Assembly (NCBI GenBank): GCA_022009795.1
Contig: CP091724.1
Coordinates: 1,339,501 to 1,403,500, forward strand
DNA length: 64,000 nucleotides
Direction: 5' to 3'
Source: Anaerotruncus sp.
GTDB taxonomy: Bacteria; Bacillota; Clostridia; Oscillospirales; Acutalibacteraceae
Both the position numbers and the translations under genes were made by a program. Of this stretch, positions 20,166 to 27,848 are shown in pieces. Position 1 is the stretch's first letter, and every line of letters begins with the position of its first letter. Below the pieces are notes generated by a model. It was not told the origin of the DNA, made no database searches, and was given only the letters and a program-made list of their open reading frames with translations.

Positions 20166-21335
20166 TTACCTCACTGTTTGTTTTTCTATATGCGAAAACG
20201 GCTTTGTTTTGCACGGATACGGTTTATAGCCGCTTTCCCAAGGGAACACATAATCAAGCCCGAGCTCATCGCGCACGGCACAAATTTCCTTTTGCACCGC
20301 ATCATTTATCGGCACGCCCTCATTTTCCCTTTCCTTCCATATATCATACTCTTTTTCGCCCGCAGTGTAAATCCTTTTTTCGCCGGGTGCCTTTTGGCTT
20401 GCACGAAGTTCTCTTAAAATATCGCCTGCCGTTTTCTTAAAGGACTGCAATCCGAGAAACGCCTCCGTATCAATTGCGATAAACCAATGGCCGAGATGAT
20501 ATTCCTTTTTCTCTCCGTTTTCGCCGATTCCGGAAAGAGCCGAAAGAAAGCTTCCCTGCTGAAGCGCCGCCGAAAGCAGCTCCACCGCAGTTGCAAAATC
20601 ATAGCCCTTATAGCCGCCGAGCTCCTCGCCTATTCCACCGAGCGGAGCAAGCGCCGCTTCATGAGTGTTTAACTGCGTTAAGATTTCCTCGCTGTTCGTA
20701 AGTGCAGAGCCGTCTCTGCCAACCACCGTGCCAACGGGGCAATCCTTGCCTATTCTTGCGTAATATTCTATTCTGCCTCTTTGAATAATTGATGTGGCGG
20801 CATCAAACACAAACGGAAATTTTTCATCAGTCGGCATACCTATTGTGAAAGGATTTGTTCCGAGCATATTTTCCACACCGTGAGTGGGAGCTATTGACGG
20901 GCGGGCATTTGTGCCTGTCATTCCGACCATTCCGGCCTGCGTCGCCATGGTTACATAATAGCCCGCTATGCCGTAATGGCAGCTGTTTCGCACGGCAACC
21001 ATTCCCATGCCGTATTTTTTAGCCTTATCAATTGCCATTTGCATGGCACGAACTCCGATAACCTGGCCCATACCGTCGTGCCCGTCCACAACAGCGGTGG
21101 TTGCGGTTTCCCTCAGCACCTCAAATTCCGTTACGGGATTTTGGATACCGGCTTTAATTCTGTCTATATAAATAGGTTTAAATCTGTTGCATCCATGGCT
21201 TTCTATTCCCCTTTTATCGGATTCAAGAAGCACATCGGTGCAAACAAGGGCATCTTCACGCGGAACACCGTAGCCCACAAATGCATCTGTTACAAAATCA
21301 GATATAAGATCCCACGGGCACACTACTTTTGCCAT
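20166..21335 (-). CDS. Ldh_2-family (malate/L-lactate/ureidoglycolate) dehydrogenase
   Basis: NAD(P)H-dependent 2-hydroxy-acid dehydrogenase of the type-2 malate/L-lactate family, unrelated to classical MDH. Motifs: SDKRGIESHGCNRF with the conserved SHG, VDGHDGMGQVIG, VRNSCHYGIAGYY with the catalytic His, TGTNARPSIAPTHG and MLGTNPFTIGMPT. About 390 residues, intact frame. ATG at 21335 has GGTGAT upstream; an in-frame start 57 nt earlier lacks a site. Operon with malic enzyme suggests malate oxidation or oxaloacetate reduction, but lactate or ureidoglycolate cannot be excluded. Confidence 0.88.
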   Translation of the reverse strand: MAKVVCPWDLISDFVTDAFVGYGVPREDALVCTDVLLESDKRGIESHGCNRFKPIYIDRIKAGIQNPVTEFEVLRETATTAVVDGHDGMGQVIGVRAMQMAIDKAKKYGMGMVAVRNSCHYGIAGYYVTMATQAGMVGMTGTNARPSIAPTHGVENMLGTNPFTIGMPTDEKFPFVFDAATSIIQRGRIEYYARIGKDCPVGTVVGRDGSALTNSEEILTQLNTHEAALAPLGGIGEELGGYKGYDFATAVELLSAALQQGSFLSALSGIGENGEKKEYHLGHWFIAIDTEAFLGLQSFKKTAGDILRELRASQKAPGEKRIYTAGEKEYDIWKERENEGVPINDAVQKEICAVRDELGLDYVFPWESGYKPYPCKTKPFSHIEKQTVR

Positions 21336-21428
21336 ATAATCACCAAAGCCTTTCCGCCGCAAAGCCATGCGGCTTAAAATTGCCGAAAGCAATCACGCTC
21401 GGCAAACACATTATATATAATATTATAA

Positions 21429-21457
21429 GCCGCAGGTGTGCAAAATACGCCTGCGGC
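21429..21457 (-). terminator. Stem-loop after glpK
   Basis: GCCGCAGG / CCTGCGGC with a 13-nt loop, followed on the minus strand by the A/T-rich TTATAATATTAT; a weak terminator candidate. Confidence 0.5.
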
Positions 21458-21470
21458 ATAAAAATTTATA

Positions 21471-22973
21471 TTATCTTTCCCAATTGCGAGAGCGCTCAAC
21501 AGCGCGCTTCCAATTTTCATAAAGCTTATTGCGCTTTTCGATTTCCATAGAGGGCACAAACACCTTATCAACCTGCCTGTTTGACTCTATTTCCGCGGTA
21601 TCTTTCCAAACTCCGGTTGCAAGGCCGGCAAGATAAGCCGCGCCGAGAGCCGTGGCTTCCCTGTTTTTGGGCCTGTTTACATTAACACCCGTCATATCCG
21701 CCTGAATTTGCATCATAATATCGGAAACGGACGCACCTCCGTCCACACGCAAATCCTTAAGCAGAATACCGCTGTCATTAACCATAGCTTCAAGCAAATC
21801 CGTCATTTGATAAGTGATGCTTTCAAGAACGGCACGGCAAATATGCTTTCTGTTTACGCTGCGCGTAAGGCCGATCATGCATCCACGGGCATACATATCC
21901 CAATACGGCGCACCGAGACCGGTAAATGCAGGCACGAAATAAAGCCCGTTTGAATCCTCAACCTGAGCGGCAAGCACATCGCATTCCGGCGCTGTTTTAA
22001 TAAGCTCCATTTCATCACGAAGCCATTTAATAACAGAGCCTGCGTTAAAAGCAGAGCCTTCAAGGTCATAAGTGATTTTACCGTCTAACCCCCAAGCAAT
22101 GCCGGTGAGCAGATTAGAGCGCGATTCAATTCTTTTATCGCCCGTGTTCATAAGCAGGAAGCAACCGGTGCCGTATGTATTTTTCGCTTGCCCTTCATTG
22201 AAGCATCCTTGGCCGAAAAGTGCACCCGGCTGATCGCCGATCGCGCTTGCGATGGGAATACCCGCAATTTGATCCATGCCCGGGAACTTTGCAACCTCGC
22301 CGTAAATGCAGCTGGACGGCTTAACCTCCGGCAACATGCTCATGGGAATGCCGAGCTTTTCGCAAAGAAACGGATCCCACTGAAGCTTATCTATATCAAA
22401 CAGCATTGTGCGGCAGGCATTTGAATAATCCGTAACATGCACCTCACCGCAGGTTAAATTCCAAATAAGCCAAGTATCAACCGTGCCGAAAAGCAGCTCG
22501 CCTTTTTCGGCGCGCTCTCTTGCACCCGGAACATTATCAAGAATCCACTTGATTTTTGTGCCCGAGAAATATGCGTCTATCAAAAGGCCCGTGGTGTTTT
22601 TGATATAATCGCCGAGCCCCTCGGCCTTTAATTTTTCGCAATAATCCGCTGTGCGGCGGCATTGCCACACGATTGCATTATAAACGGGCTGACCCGATTC
22701 CTTATCCCACACGATTGTTGTTTCGCGCTGATTTGTGATGCCTATTGAAGCAATGTCCGCAGGGCTTACTCTGTCGTCCCTGAGCACCTCCAAAATGGCC
22801 TCCAGCTCCGAAAAAAGGATTTCGTTGGGATCATGCTCCACCCATCCGTTTTGCGGATAATATTGCTTGAATTCCTTTTGCGCCTTGGCAACAATTTCAC
22901 CCTTTTTGTTAAAGATAATAACACGGGAGCTTGTTGTGCCCTGATCAAGCGCCATTACATATTTTTTACCCAT
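21471..22973 (-). CDS. glpK: Glycerol kinase
   Basis: ATP-dependent phosphorylation of glycerol to glycerol-3-phosphate. FGGY-family signatures: ALDQGTTSSR near the N-terminus, IGITNQRETT, NAIVWQCRRT, the WLIWNLTCG region, AIGDQPGALFGQGCF, KNTYGTGCF, the VDGGASVSD phosphate motif and ATALGAAYLAG. The HKR histidine-phosphorylation segment of Gram-positive GlpK (around residue 230) is not obvious, so PTS control is uncertain. 500 residues, intact frame. ATG at 22973 after AAAAGGGG. No glpF or glpO/D neighbour, unusual for a glycerol regulon. Confidence 0.96.
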   Translation of the reverse strand: MGKKYVMALDQGTTSSRVIIFNKKGEIVAKAQKEFKQYYPQNGWVEHDPNEILFSELEAILEVLRDDRVSPADIASIGITNQRETTIVWDKESGQPVYNAIVWQCRRTADYCEKLKAEGLGDYIKNTTGLLIDAYFSGTKIKWILDNVPGARERAEKGELLFGTVDTWLIWNLTCGEVHVTDYSNACRTMLFDIDKLQWDPFLCEKLGIPMSMLPEVKPSSCIYGEVAKFPGMDQIAGIPIASAIGDQPGALFGQGCFNEGQAKNTYGTGCFLLMNTGDKRIESRSNLLTGIAWGLDGKITYDLEGSAFNAGSVIKWLRDEMELIKTAPECDVLAAQVEDSNGLYFVPAFTGLGAPYWDMYARGCMIGLTRSVNRKHICRAVLESITYQMTDLLEAMVNDSGILLKDLRVDGGASVSDIMMQIQADMTGVNVNRPKNREATALGAAYLAGLATGVWKDTAEIESNRQVDKVFVPSMEIEKRNKLYENWKRAVERSRNWER

Positions 22974-23040
22974 AAATTTACCCCTTTTCGGCAACGCATG
23001 GTAAAGTGCGCCGCCGCCCTCTTAATATATTTTTTTAACA

Positions 23041-23080
23041 AAAACAAAAAAAGAGTAAGCACTATAATATACTTACTCTT
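23041..23080 (-). terminator. Intrinsic terminator between acpP and glpK
   Basis: AAGAGTAAG / CTTACTCTT stem (23051-23059 with 23072-23080) followed on the minus strand by TTTTTTTGTTTTTG. The predicted glpK start lies inside its 5' arm, so transcripts from that promoter cannot form the full hairpin while read-through from acpP can. Confidence 0.75.
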
Positions 23081-23082
23081 AT

Positions 23083-23111
23083 ATTCTAATATTTTATTCA
23101 CGCAAAGTCAA
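23083..23111 (-). promoter_or_regulatory. Promoter of glpK, nested against the terminator
   Basis: Minus-strand TTGACT (23106-23111), 17-nt spacer, TAGAAT (23083-23088). The predicted start is near 23076. Confidence 0.6.
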
Positions 23112-23216
23112 TTTAATACTTATAAATTATAAATTAACATTGCAATAATTGTTACACAATCAGCTTTTTTTGACATAATTAACATATATCCAAAGCGGCA
23201 AAAATACGATTATTGG

Positions 23217-23439
23217 TTATTTTTCGATAAAATTAACAATATCACCAACGGATTTCATATCCGCAATAACCTCGTCGGGCACTTCAACCTGAAATTCATC
23301 TTCAATGCTCATAACGATATCGATTGCGTCAAGGCTGTCTGCATCCAGGTCTTCTTCCAAAAGGCTGTTCATGGTGATTTTATCGGGATCAACACTGAGC
23401 TGCTCGGCAAGAATTTCTTTGATTTTTATCAAGAACCAC
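23217..23439 (-). CDS. acpP: Acyl carrier protein
   Basis: Carrier of growing acyl chains in fatty acid synthesis. The phosphopantetheine-attachment serine is in DADSLDAIDIV. About 74 residues, normal length. A one-base insertion in the A-run near 23425 hides the natural N-terminus MVLDKIKEILAEQL; the better start is GTG at 23439 with AAGGAGG upstream, not the TTG two bases earlier. It stands alone, not with the fab cluster, so it could be a specialised carrier, but no partner enzyme is close. Confidence 0.9.
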
Positions 23440-23489
23440 AATTATCCCTCCTTAAGCGGTTGTTAATCCGCAGAATTTATGTTATTATC

Positions 23490-23518
23490 ATATTATAAAA
23501 TTTATTTAAAGTTGTCAA
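23490..23518 (-). promoter_or_regulatory. Promoter of acpP
   Basis: Minus-strand TTGACA (23513-23518), 17-nt spacer, TAATAT (23490-23495), in the divergent region between acpP and aroE. Confidence 0.6.
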
Positions 23519-23578
23519 TACTTTGAGCGGCGGATTTTGCCGCGTTTTTATTTTTGCAAATCGAAAGGTAAACAAAGC

Positions 23579-24380
23579 ATGAAAAACTACGGCCTTTTGG
23601 GTTGGCCGCTCGGCCACTCGCTTTCTCCCGTTATTCACAGAGAGCTTTTTAAAATTTCAAACGTGCCGGGCGAATACAGACTTTACGAAATCGAGCCTGC
23701 CCGCCTTGAAGCCGAGGCGCCGCGCCTTTTTGAGCTTTCGGGTTTCAACATAACCGTGCCGCACAAAATCAGCATAATCCCCCTGCTTGACGGGCTTGAC
23801 GAAAAAAAGCAGCGCTTTTTCGGCTCTGTAAACACAGTTAAAACAGGCAATAAAAACACGGGATTCAACACGGATTGCCTCGGCTTCTTGCGTGCCCTTG
23901 AAGGCGCGGGAATAACTCTTGGAGGCAAGGTGCTTTTATGCGGCAACGGCGGCGTGGCAAGAACGATCGCCTTTGAAGCTGCGCTTGCAAACTGCGAGCT
24001 GACAATTGCCTGCCGCGAAAGCTGTATTGAAAGGGCAAAGGCCCTGCAGCAGGAAATCAAAGAAAAAACGGGAAAATCCGTTTGCGTTTGCGAATATTCA
24101 GGGCTTGAAAAAGGCTGGGATTTAATAATAAACGGCACTTCTGTGGGAATGCTGCCGCGCACAAACGCCTGCGTGCTTGATAAAGGAAACGGTTCAAAGC
24201 GCAAAAGCCGTTTACGACGTTATTTACAACCCGGCCGAAACGTTGCTGCTTAAATATGCGCGCGAAGCGGGCATAAAATGCGAAAACGGGCTTTCAATGC
24301 TTGTGTGGCAGGCTGCGGCGGCGCAGGAAATTTGGAATGATGTTAAATTTACAAACGAAGATATTGAAAAAGGTTTTTAA
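23579..24380 (+). CDS. aroE: Shikimate dehydrogenase (frame broken)
   Basis: NADPH-dependent reduction of 3-dehydroshikimate. N-terminal substrate domain: GWPLGHSLSPVIH, FNITVPHK with the catalytic Lys, GSVNTVK and GFNTDCLGF. The nucleotide-binding domain follows: LCGNGGVARTIAFE, then INGTSVGM. A break near 24190 separates the last part (AVYDVIYNPAETLLLKYARE, NGLSMLVWQAA). About 266 residues. ATG at 23579 has AAAGGTAAAC upstream. It is followed after about 30 nt by aroK. Confidence 0.93.
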
Positions 24381-24412
24381 AAAAATAACCGAGAGCGAGT
24401 TGAAAAAAACAG

Positions 24413-24935
24413 ATGAATATAGTTTTTATGCGGCTTTATGGGAGCCGGCAAAACAAGAATAGGGAAAGAAATTTCAAAGCTTACGGGTCGTGAATTTATC
24501 GACACGGACGACATTGCCGAAAAAATCGCAGGCAAAAAAATTGCCGATATCTTTGCCGAAAGCGGAGAGGCCGAATTCAGAAAAAAATCGAAACAAAGGC
24601 CTGCGAGGCCGCGGCGAAGCACAAAAAAACGCCGTTATATCGACGGGCGGAGGCGCGGTAACCTTTGAGCAAAACACGGAAATTTTAAAAAAAAGCGGCG
24701 CTGTGGTTTTTATCGACACCTCTTTTTCCGAAATAGTTAAGCGTGTGGGCGACGCAAGCTCTCGCCCGCTTTTCAAAAACAAACAAAATGCCGAAAAGCT
24801 TTACAATGAGCGAAAAAGCAAATATTCCGCCGCGTGCGACATCACCGTAAACGGCGATTTCTCCCCGGCAAAAAAACGGCGAACGAAATAATAAACAAAA
24901 CTACAGAATTGTTAAATAATCGTAACTATTATTGA
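24413..24935 (+). CDS. aroK: Shikimate kinase (three frame breaks)
   Basis: ATP-dependent 3-phosphorylation of shikimate. Walker A GFMGAGKTRIGKEI, the DTDD segment (FIDTDDIAEKIAGKKIADIF), STGGGAV and the lid region SSRPLF are all present in order but in different frames, broken near 24425, 24590 and 24870. Reconstructed length is about 173 residues. The frame-corrected C-terminus ends NNRNYY at 24935. ATG at 24413. Shares an operon with aroE; the rest of the aro pathway is not in view. Confidence 0.88.
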
Positions 24936-24960
24936 AAATCGGGAAACGTTGTGCTATAAT
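24932..24960 (+). promoter_or_regulatory. Promoter of the ABC-2 permease gene
   Basis: TTGAAA (24932-24937), 17-nt spacer, perfect TATAAT (24955-24960), overlapping the corrected aroK stop codon. Confidence 0.7.
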
Positions 24961-25036
24961 GACAACGTTTTTACAACAGATTTTGCACATTTCCGCTTTT
25001 ACGGATAAATTTTATTTGAAAATTCGGAGTTTTAAT

Positions 25037-25878
25037 ATGAAGGATAATAAAACAGAAGTCAAGCATTTCTTCACAATGTTTGACAAGTATAAAAAAACTT
25101 GCTTCGCGAACTCACAAGAAAAAAATGTTAAACTGAAATACAGGGATTCATGGCTCGGCATTTTTTTGGAGCTTTTTGCAGCCGCTGATGACGATGATCG
25201 TGCTGACCGTTGTTTTTCGGCAACATATTCGGCGCAAACAGAAAGCACATTGTTTGCTACCCTGTTTATCTTTTCACCGGCAGGCTTTTATTTGAGTTTT
25301 TCACATCATCCACAAAAAAGGCGCTGACCTCTTTCAGATCAAACGCTCCGATTATTAAAAAGGTTTATGTGCCTAAATATATGTATCCCCTTTCGGGAAT
25401 TCTTTCAAACTTTGTAACATTTTCGATTTCGATTTTGTGCTACATCTGCGTTTGGATATTCTTTAAAGCAACGGGGCTGCTCGGCGGCGCGGGGCTGACA
25501 ATCAATTTCTACGCTCTGCTGTTTGTGGTGCCGATGGCGATTCTTTTGATTTTCGTTATCGGGGTCGGGCTTATTCTTTCCGTGCTTCAGGTATATTTCA
25601 GGGATATCGAATATATTTGGGATGTTTTCTGCACACTGCTTTTCTATTGCGTGCCGATTATCTATCCCCTTCAGCAAATAACAACGCCTTGGATAAAAAC
25701 GATTATTAAAATAAATCCCCTTTATTCAATGCTTGAGCTCTTTAGGCAATGCGTGCTTTATTGCCAGCCGATGAGCTGGAAGCTGCTGCTTTATGCGCTT
25801 GCATGGGCACTTGCAACGCTTGGGCTCGGCGTGTTTATATTCAATAAGAAGAGCGACGATTTAATTTTCCATCTTTAA
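25037..25878 (+). CDS. ABC-2 type polysaccharide/teichoic acid export permease (TagG/Wzm-like; frame breaks)
   Basis: Membrane subunit of exporters that move undecaprenyl-linked glycans. The cytoplasmic N-terminus contains RKNVKLKYRDSWLGIFW, then YPVYLFTGRLLFEFF and about six membrane segments (around SGILSNFVTFSISILCYICV, FYALLFVVPMAILLIFVIGVGLILS, FCTLLFYCVPIIYPL, LLYALAWALATLGLGVFIF). About 280 residues. Breaks near 25110 and 25180. Start at 25037 after CGGAG. The ATPase (TagH/Wzt) that normally follows is absent: a terminator comes at once, so the partner must be elsewhere. Confidence 0.88.
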
Positions 25879-25892
25879 TAAATATAATATGC

Positions 25893-25927
25893 AAGCACCG
25901 TTTCAAAAGAAACGGTGCTTTTTTTTG
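25893..25927 (+). terminator. Intrinsic terminator of the permease gene
   Basis: Perfect AAGCACCGTTTC / GAAACGGTGCTT 12-bp stem, 4-nt loop, T8. Confidence 0.9.
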
Positions 25928-25982
25928 CGCCCGATTGCGGATAAATCGCCGCTTTTCGGCACAGCGAGTTTGAGCTTGCTTG

Positions 25983-26192
25983 CTAAAGGCGGTTTTCCTC
26001 CTGATATTCCTTTGAATATTCAACATTTTGCGTATCCGGCACGGGCACACCCTGTGCTGTGCGTGCATCCGGCTGAACGGTGGGATTGCTTATGCTGACG
26101 CCGTATTTATTTGAAATTGCTTTTTCAAGGCGATATTTCTTTTCATACGACCCGTGAGGACCGAATACAATTTTATTTTTCTTCGGCTGCAT
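25983..26192 (-). CDS. Small hypothetical protein (69 residues)
   Basis: Not recognised. The protein begins MQPKKNKIVFGPHGSYEKKY and is basic at first, then rich in Pro, Asn and Gln (NPTVQPDARTAQGVPVPDTQ). No membrane segment or cysteine. GGGAGGTATTT gives an excellent ribosome binding site for the ATG at 26192, much better than any upstream start. It overlaps the 3' end of the preceding small gene by 20 nt, so the two are coupled. Confidence 0.6.
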   Translation of the reverse strand: MQPKKNKIVFGPHGSYEKKYRLEKAISNKYGVSISNPTVQPDARTAQGVPVPDTQNVEYSKEYQEENRL

Positions 26193-26343
26193 AAATACCT
26201 CCCGCATATCCGGCGGCAAGCCTTTTAAGCTGCTGCAAATTATCTGCACTTACATCGCTGTGCACGATTGCGGATTGCACGCTTTTGGGAAGCGATTCAA
26301 AATAAGCACGCATATCAAGCGGCGCATTAAAAATATCCGGCAT
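26173..26343 (-). CDS. Small hypothetical protein (56 residues)
   Basis: Acidic-to-neutral predicted helical protein beginning MPDIFNAPLDMRAYFESLPK, then SVQSAIVHSDVSADNLQQLKR. The LPKSVQSAI segment resembles small clostridial proteins with an LPxxV(Q/K) pattern, but I cannot name a family. GAAAGGAG precedes the ATG at 26343. First gene of a two-gene unit whose members overlap. Confidence 0.6.
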   Translation of the reverse strand: MPDIFNAPLDMRAYFESLPKSVQSAIVHSDVSADNLQQLKRLAAGYAGGIYAAEEK

Positions 26344-26617
26344 ATTCAAAACTCCTTTCGGCAAATTTATATAATTACCGGCGGCAAAAAGAACGCGCAT
26401 GAAAAAGCCGTGTGATTGGCAAAACGCGAAACACCTTTTCGCTCGTTTGGCAATTATTATCATTATTCCCGCAAAAGATTGAAATAAATAGTGCAACCTG
26501 CTGAAAAAAATATTGTAAAAAAAGCTTGTTTTGATTGTTTTGCAAGTTTACAGATTTGCAATTGTGTAAAATAAATTGTCAACCCTTTTCGGGTGATTTT
26601 GTTAAAGATGCATAAAT
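26344..26617. other. Intergenic A/T-rich region
   Basis: No gene recognised. It contains the upstream region of the small minus-strand gene pair and a TGTAAA half-site near 26565; no convincing promoter pair was found. Confidence 0.4.
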
Positions 26618-26634
26618 ATTACAAAATGGTTACA
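26618..26634 (-). promoter_or_regulatory. WalR-like box 1
   Basis: On the minus strand TGTAAC-CATTT-TGTAAT fits the WalR/YycF consensus TGTWAH-N5-TGTWAH exactly. It lies about 225 bp before the CHAP-domain gene. Confidence 0.5.
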
Positions 26635-26667
26635 ATATGCTTGTGGTGAATTGACATAGATTAACAG

Positions 26668-26684
26668 GTTACAAATGTGTTACA
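26668..26684 (-). promoter_or_regulatory. WalR-like box 2
   Basis: TGTAAC-ACATT-TGTAAC on the minus strand, a second exact match to TGTWAH-N5-TGTWAH, starting 50 bp downstream of the first. It overlaps a possible -10 (TACAAT, 26681-26686) for the CHAP gene. Confidence 0.55.
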
Positions 26685-26858
26685 ATTTATGTCGGTTTGA
26701 GTCTTGCGGGAGCAGGCACTCTTTTTAGGCAATCGGGCAAACGGATTAAACGCGCCCGAAAAAATGTTAAATTGCCGCAAAACGCCGCGCCTATCGGCCG
26801 CAATAGGGCGAGCGATAAATTCTTTTATGCGGTCGGAAAGGATAACGGGAACTTTCTT

Positions 26859-27602
26859 ATGAAAAAAATTTGCAGAGCGCTTACCCTGCTTATATTATCA
26901 CTCAGCATGATATTAACGGTGTTTCCTTCCACCGCGGTTGCGGCGGAAAGCGTGTTTGAGCCGAGGCTCAGCGCACCGAGCAGATCAAACGCCTACTACA
27001 ACAAACAGCTTAATTACTATTCGCAAACAGGCTACGGCATGCCCAACTGCGTGGCTTATGCTTACGGCAGAATTTACGAAATCACCGGCGAAGAGCCGCT
27101 TATCAAAAGAGGCAGTGCAAGCGAATGGTGGAGCATAAATAAGAAAAACGGATATTACAATTACGGCCAAGAGCCGCAGATCGGCGCAATTGCCTGCTGG
27201 AGCAACCATGTGGCAATCGTTGAAAAAATAGACGGCAACACCGTTACCGCTTCCCAATCGCACTGGGGCGGCAATTATTTTGACACCACCACCTTTAAAA
27301 GCGGCACAAACCGCTTCGGCCAAAAATTTTACGGCTATATTTATGCCTGCGAAAAAATAAACGAAGAGGTTGAGCAGGAAAAGGCCGAAGAAGAAGCAAG
27401 AATAGCGGCGGAGGAAAAAGCCGCCGAGGATGCAAAGCGCAGCCACACTGCGGTGCCCGCGCAGCAGCCCGAATACATCGTGCCCGAAACAAGCAGTGCC
27501 CCATCAGTGAGCGCAAATTTAACGGGCGAAGAACCCAAAATCATTTTAAACAGCATTGTGCTGAAAAAAACAATTGAAAAGCAAAATGCAAATTTGCATT
27601 GA
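26859..27602 (+). CDS. Secreted CHAP-domain cell-wall amidase-like protein
   Basis: Signal peptide at residues 1-28 (MKKICRALTLLILSLSMILT, cleavage after STAVAA). The CHAP domain has NCVAYAYGRIYE with the catalytic Cys and GAIACWSNHVAIVEKI with the catalytic His, then SQSHWGGNYF. The C-terminal part is a Glu/Ala-rich coiled segment (EEARIAAEEKAAEDAKR) and a Ser/Pro-rich tail without a recognisable wall-binding domain. 247 residues. ATG at 26859; a longer reading has no signal peptide at its start. Two WalR-like boxes upstream fit a peptidoglycan hydrolase. The last residues (KKTIEKQNANLH) may be altered by a frame error. Confidence 0.85.
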   Translation: MKKICRALTLLILSLSMILTVFPSTAVAAESVFEPRLSAPSRSNAYYNKQLNYYSQTGYGMPNCVAYAYGRIYEITGEEPLIKRGSASEWWSINKKNGYYNYGQEPQIGAIACWSNHVAIVEKIDGNTVTASQSHWGGNYFDTTTFKSGTNRFGQKFYGYIYACEKINEEVEQEKAEEEARIAAEEKAAEDAKRSHTAVPAQQPEYIVPETSSAPSVSANLTGEEPKIILNSIVLKKTIEKQNANLH

Positions 27603-27623
27603 TTTAATTTAATAAGCTTTGAG

Positions 27624-27658
27624 AAAGGCATATCGCACGGCGCGATGTGCCTTTTTTT
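27624..27658 (+). terminator. Intrinsic terminator of the CHAP gene
   Basis: AGGCATATCGC / GCGATGTGCCT stem followed by T6. Confidence 0.8.
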
Positions 27659-27746
27659 ATATTTATAACATTATATAATACGGCATAATTATTTGCGATT
27701 TTTTTAAATATTTTTCGGCGTTCACAATTTATTTTCAAAAAAAGTG

Positions 27747-27775
27747 TTGACAAATTGAGCAGATGGATATAATAT
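27747..27775 (+). promoter_or_regulatory. Promoter of the hrcA operon
   Basis: TTGACA at 27747-27752; TATAAT at 27768-27773 (15-nt spacer) or TAATAT at 27770-27775 (17-nt spacer). CIRCE begins about 12 bp downstream, so HrcA would cover the start site. Confidence 0.75.
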
Positions 27776-27786
27776 AAATACAGTAG

Positions 27787-27813
27787 TTAGCACTCAGGTG
27801 CCAAGAGTGCTAA
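27787..27813 (+). promoter_or_regulatory. CIRCE operator (HrcA binding site)
   Basis: Perfect inverted repeat TTAGCACTC-N9-GAGTGCTAA, identical to the CIRCE consensus, 35 bp before the hrcA start. Confidence 0.97.
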
Positions 27814-27848
27814 TTCAACAAAATCAAAATCCAAAGGCGGTGGAAAGG

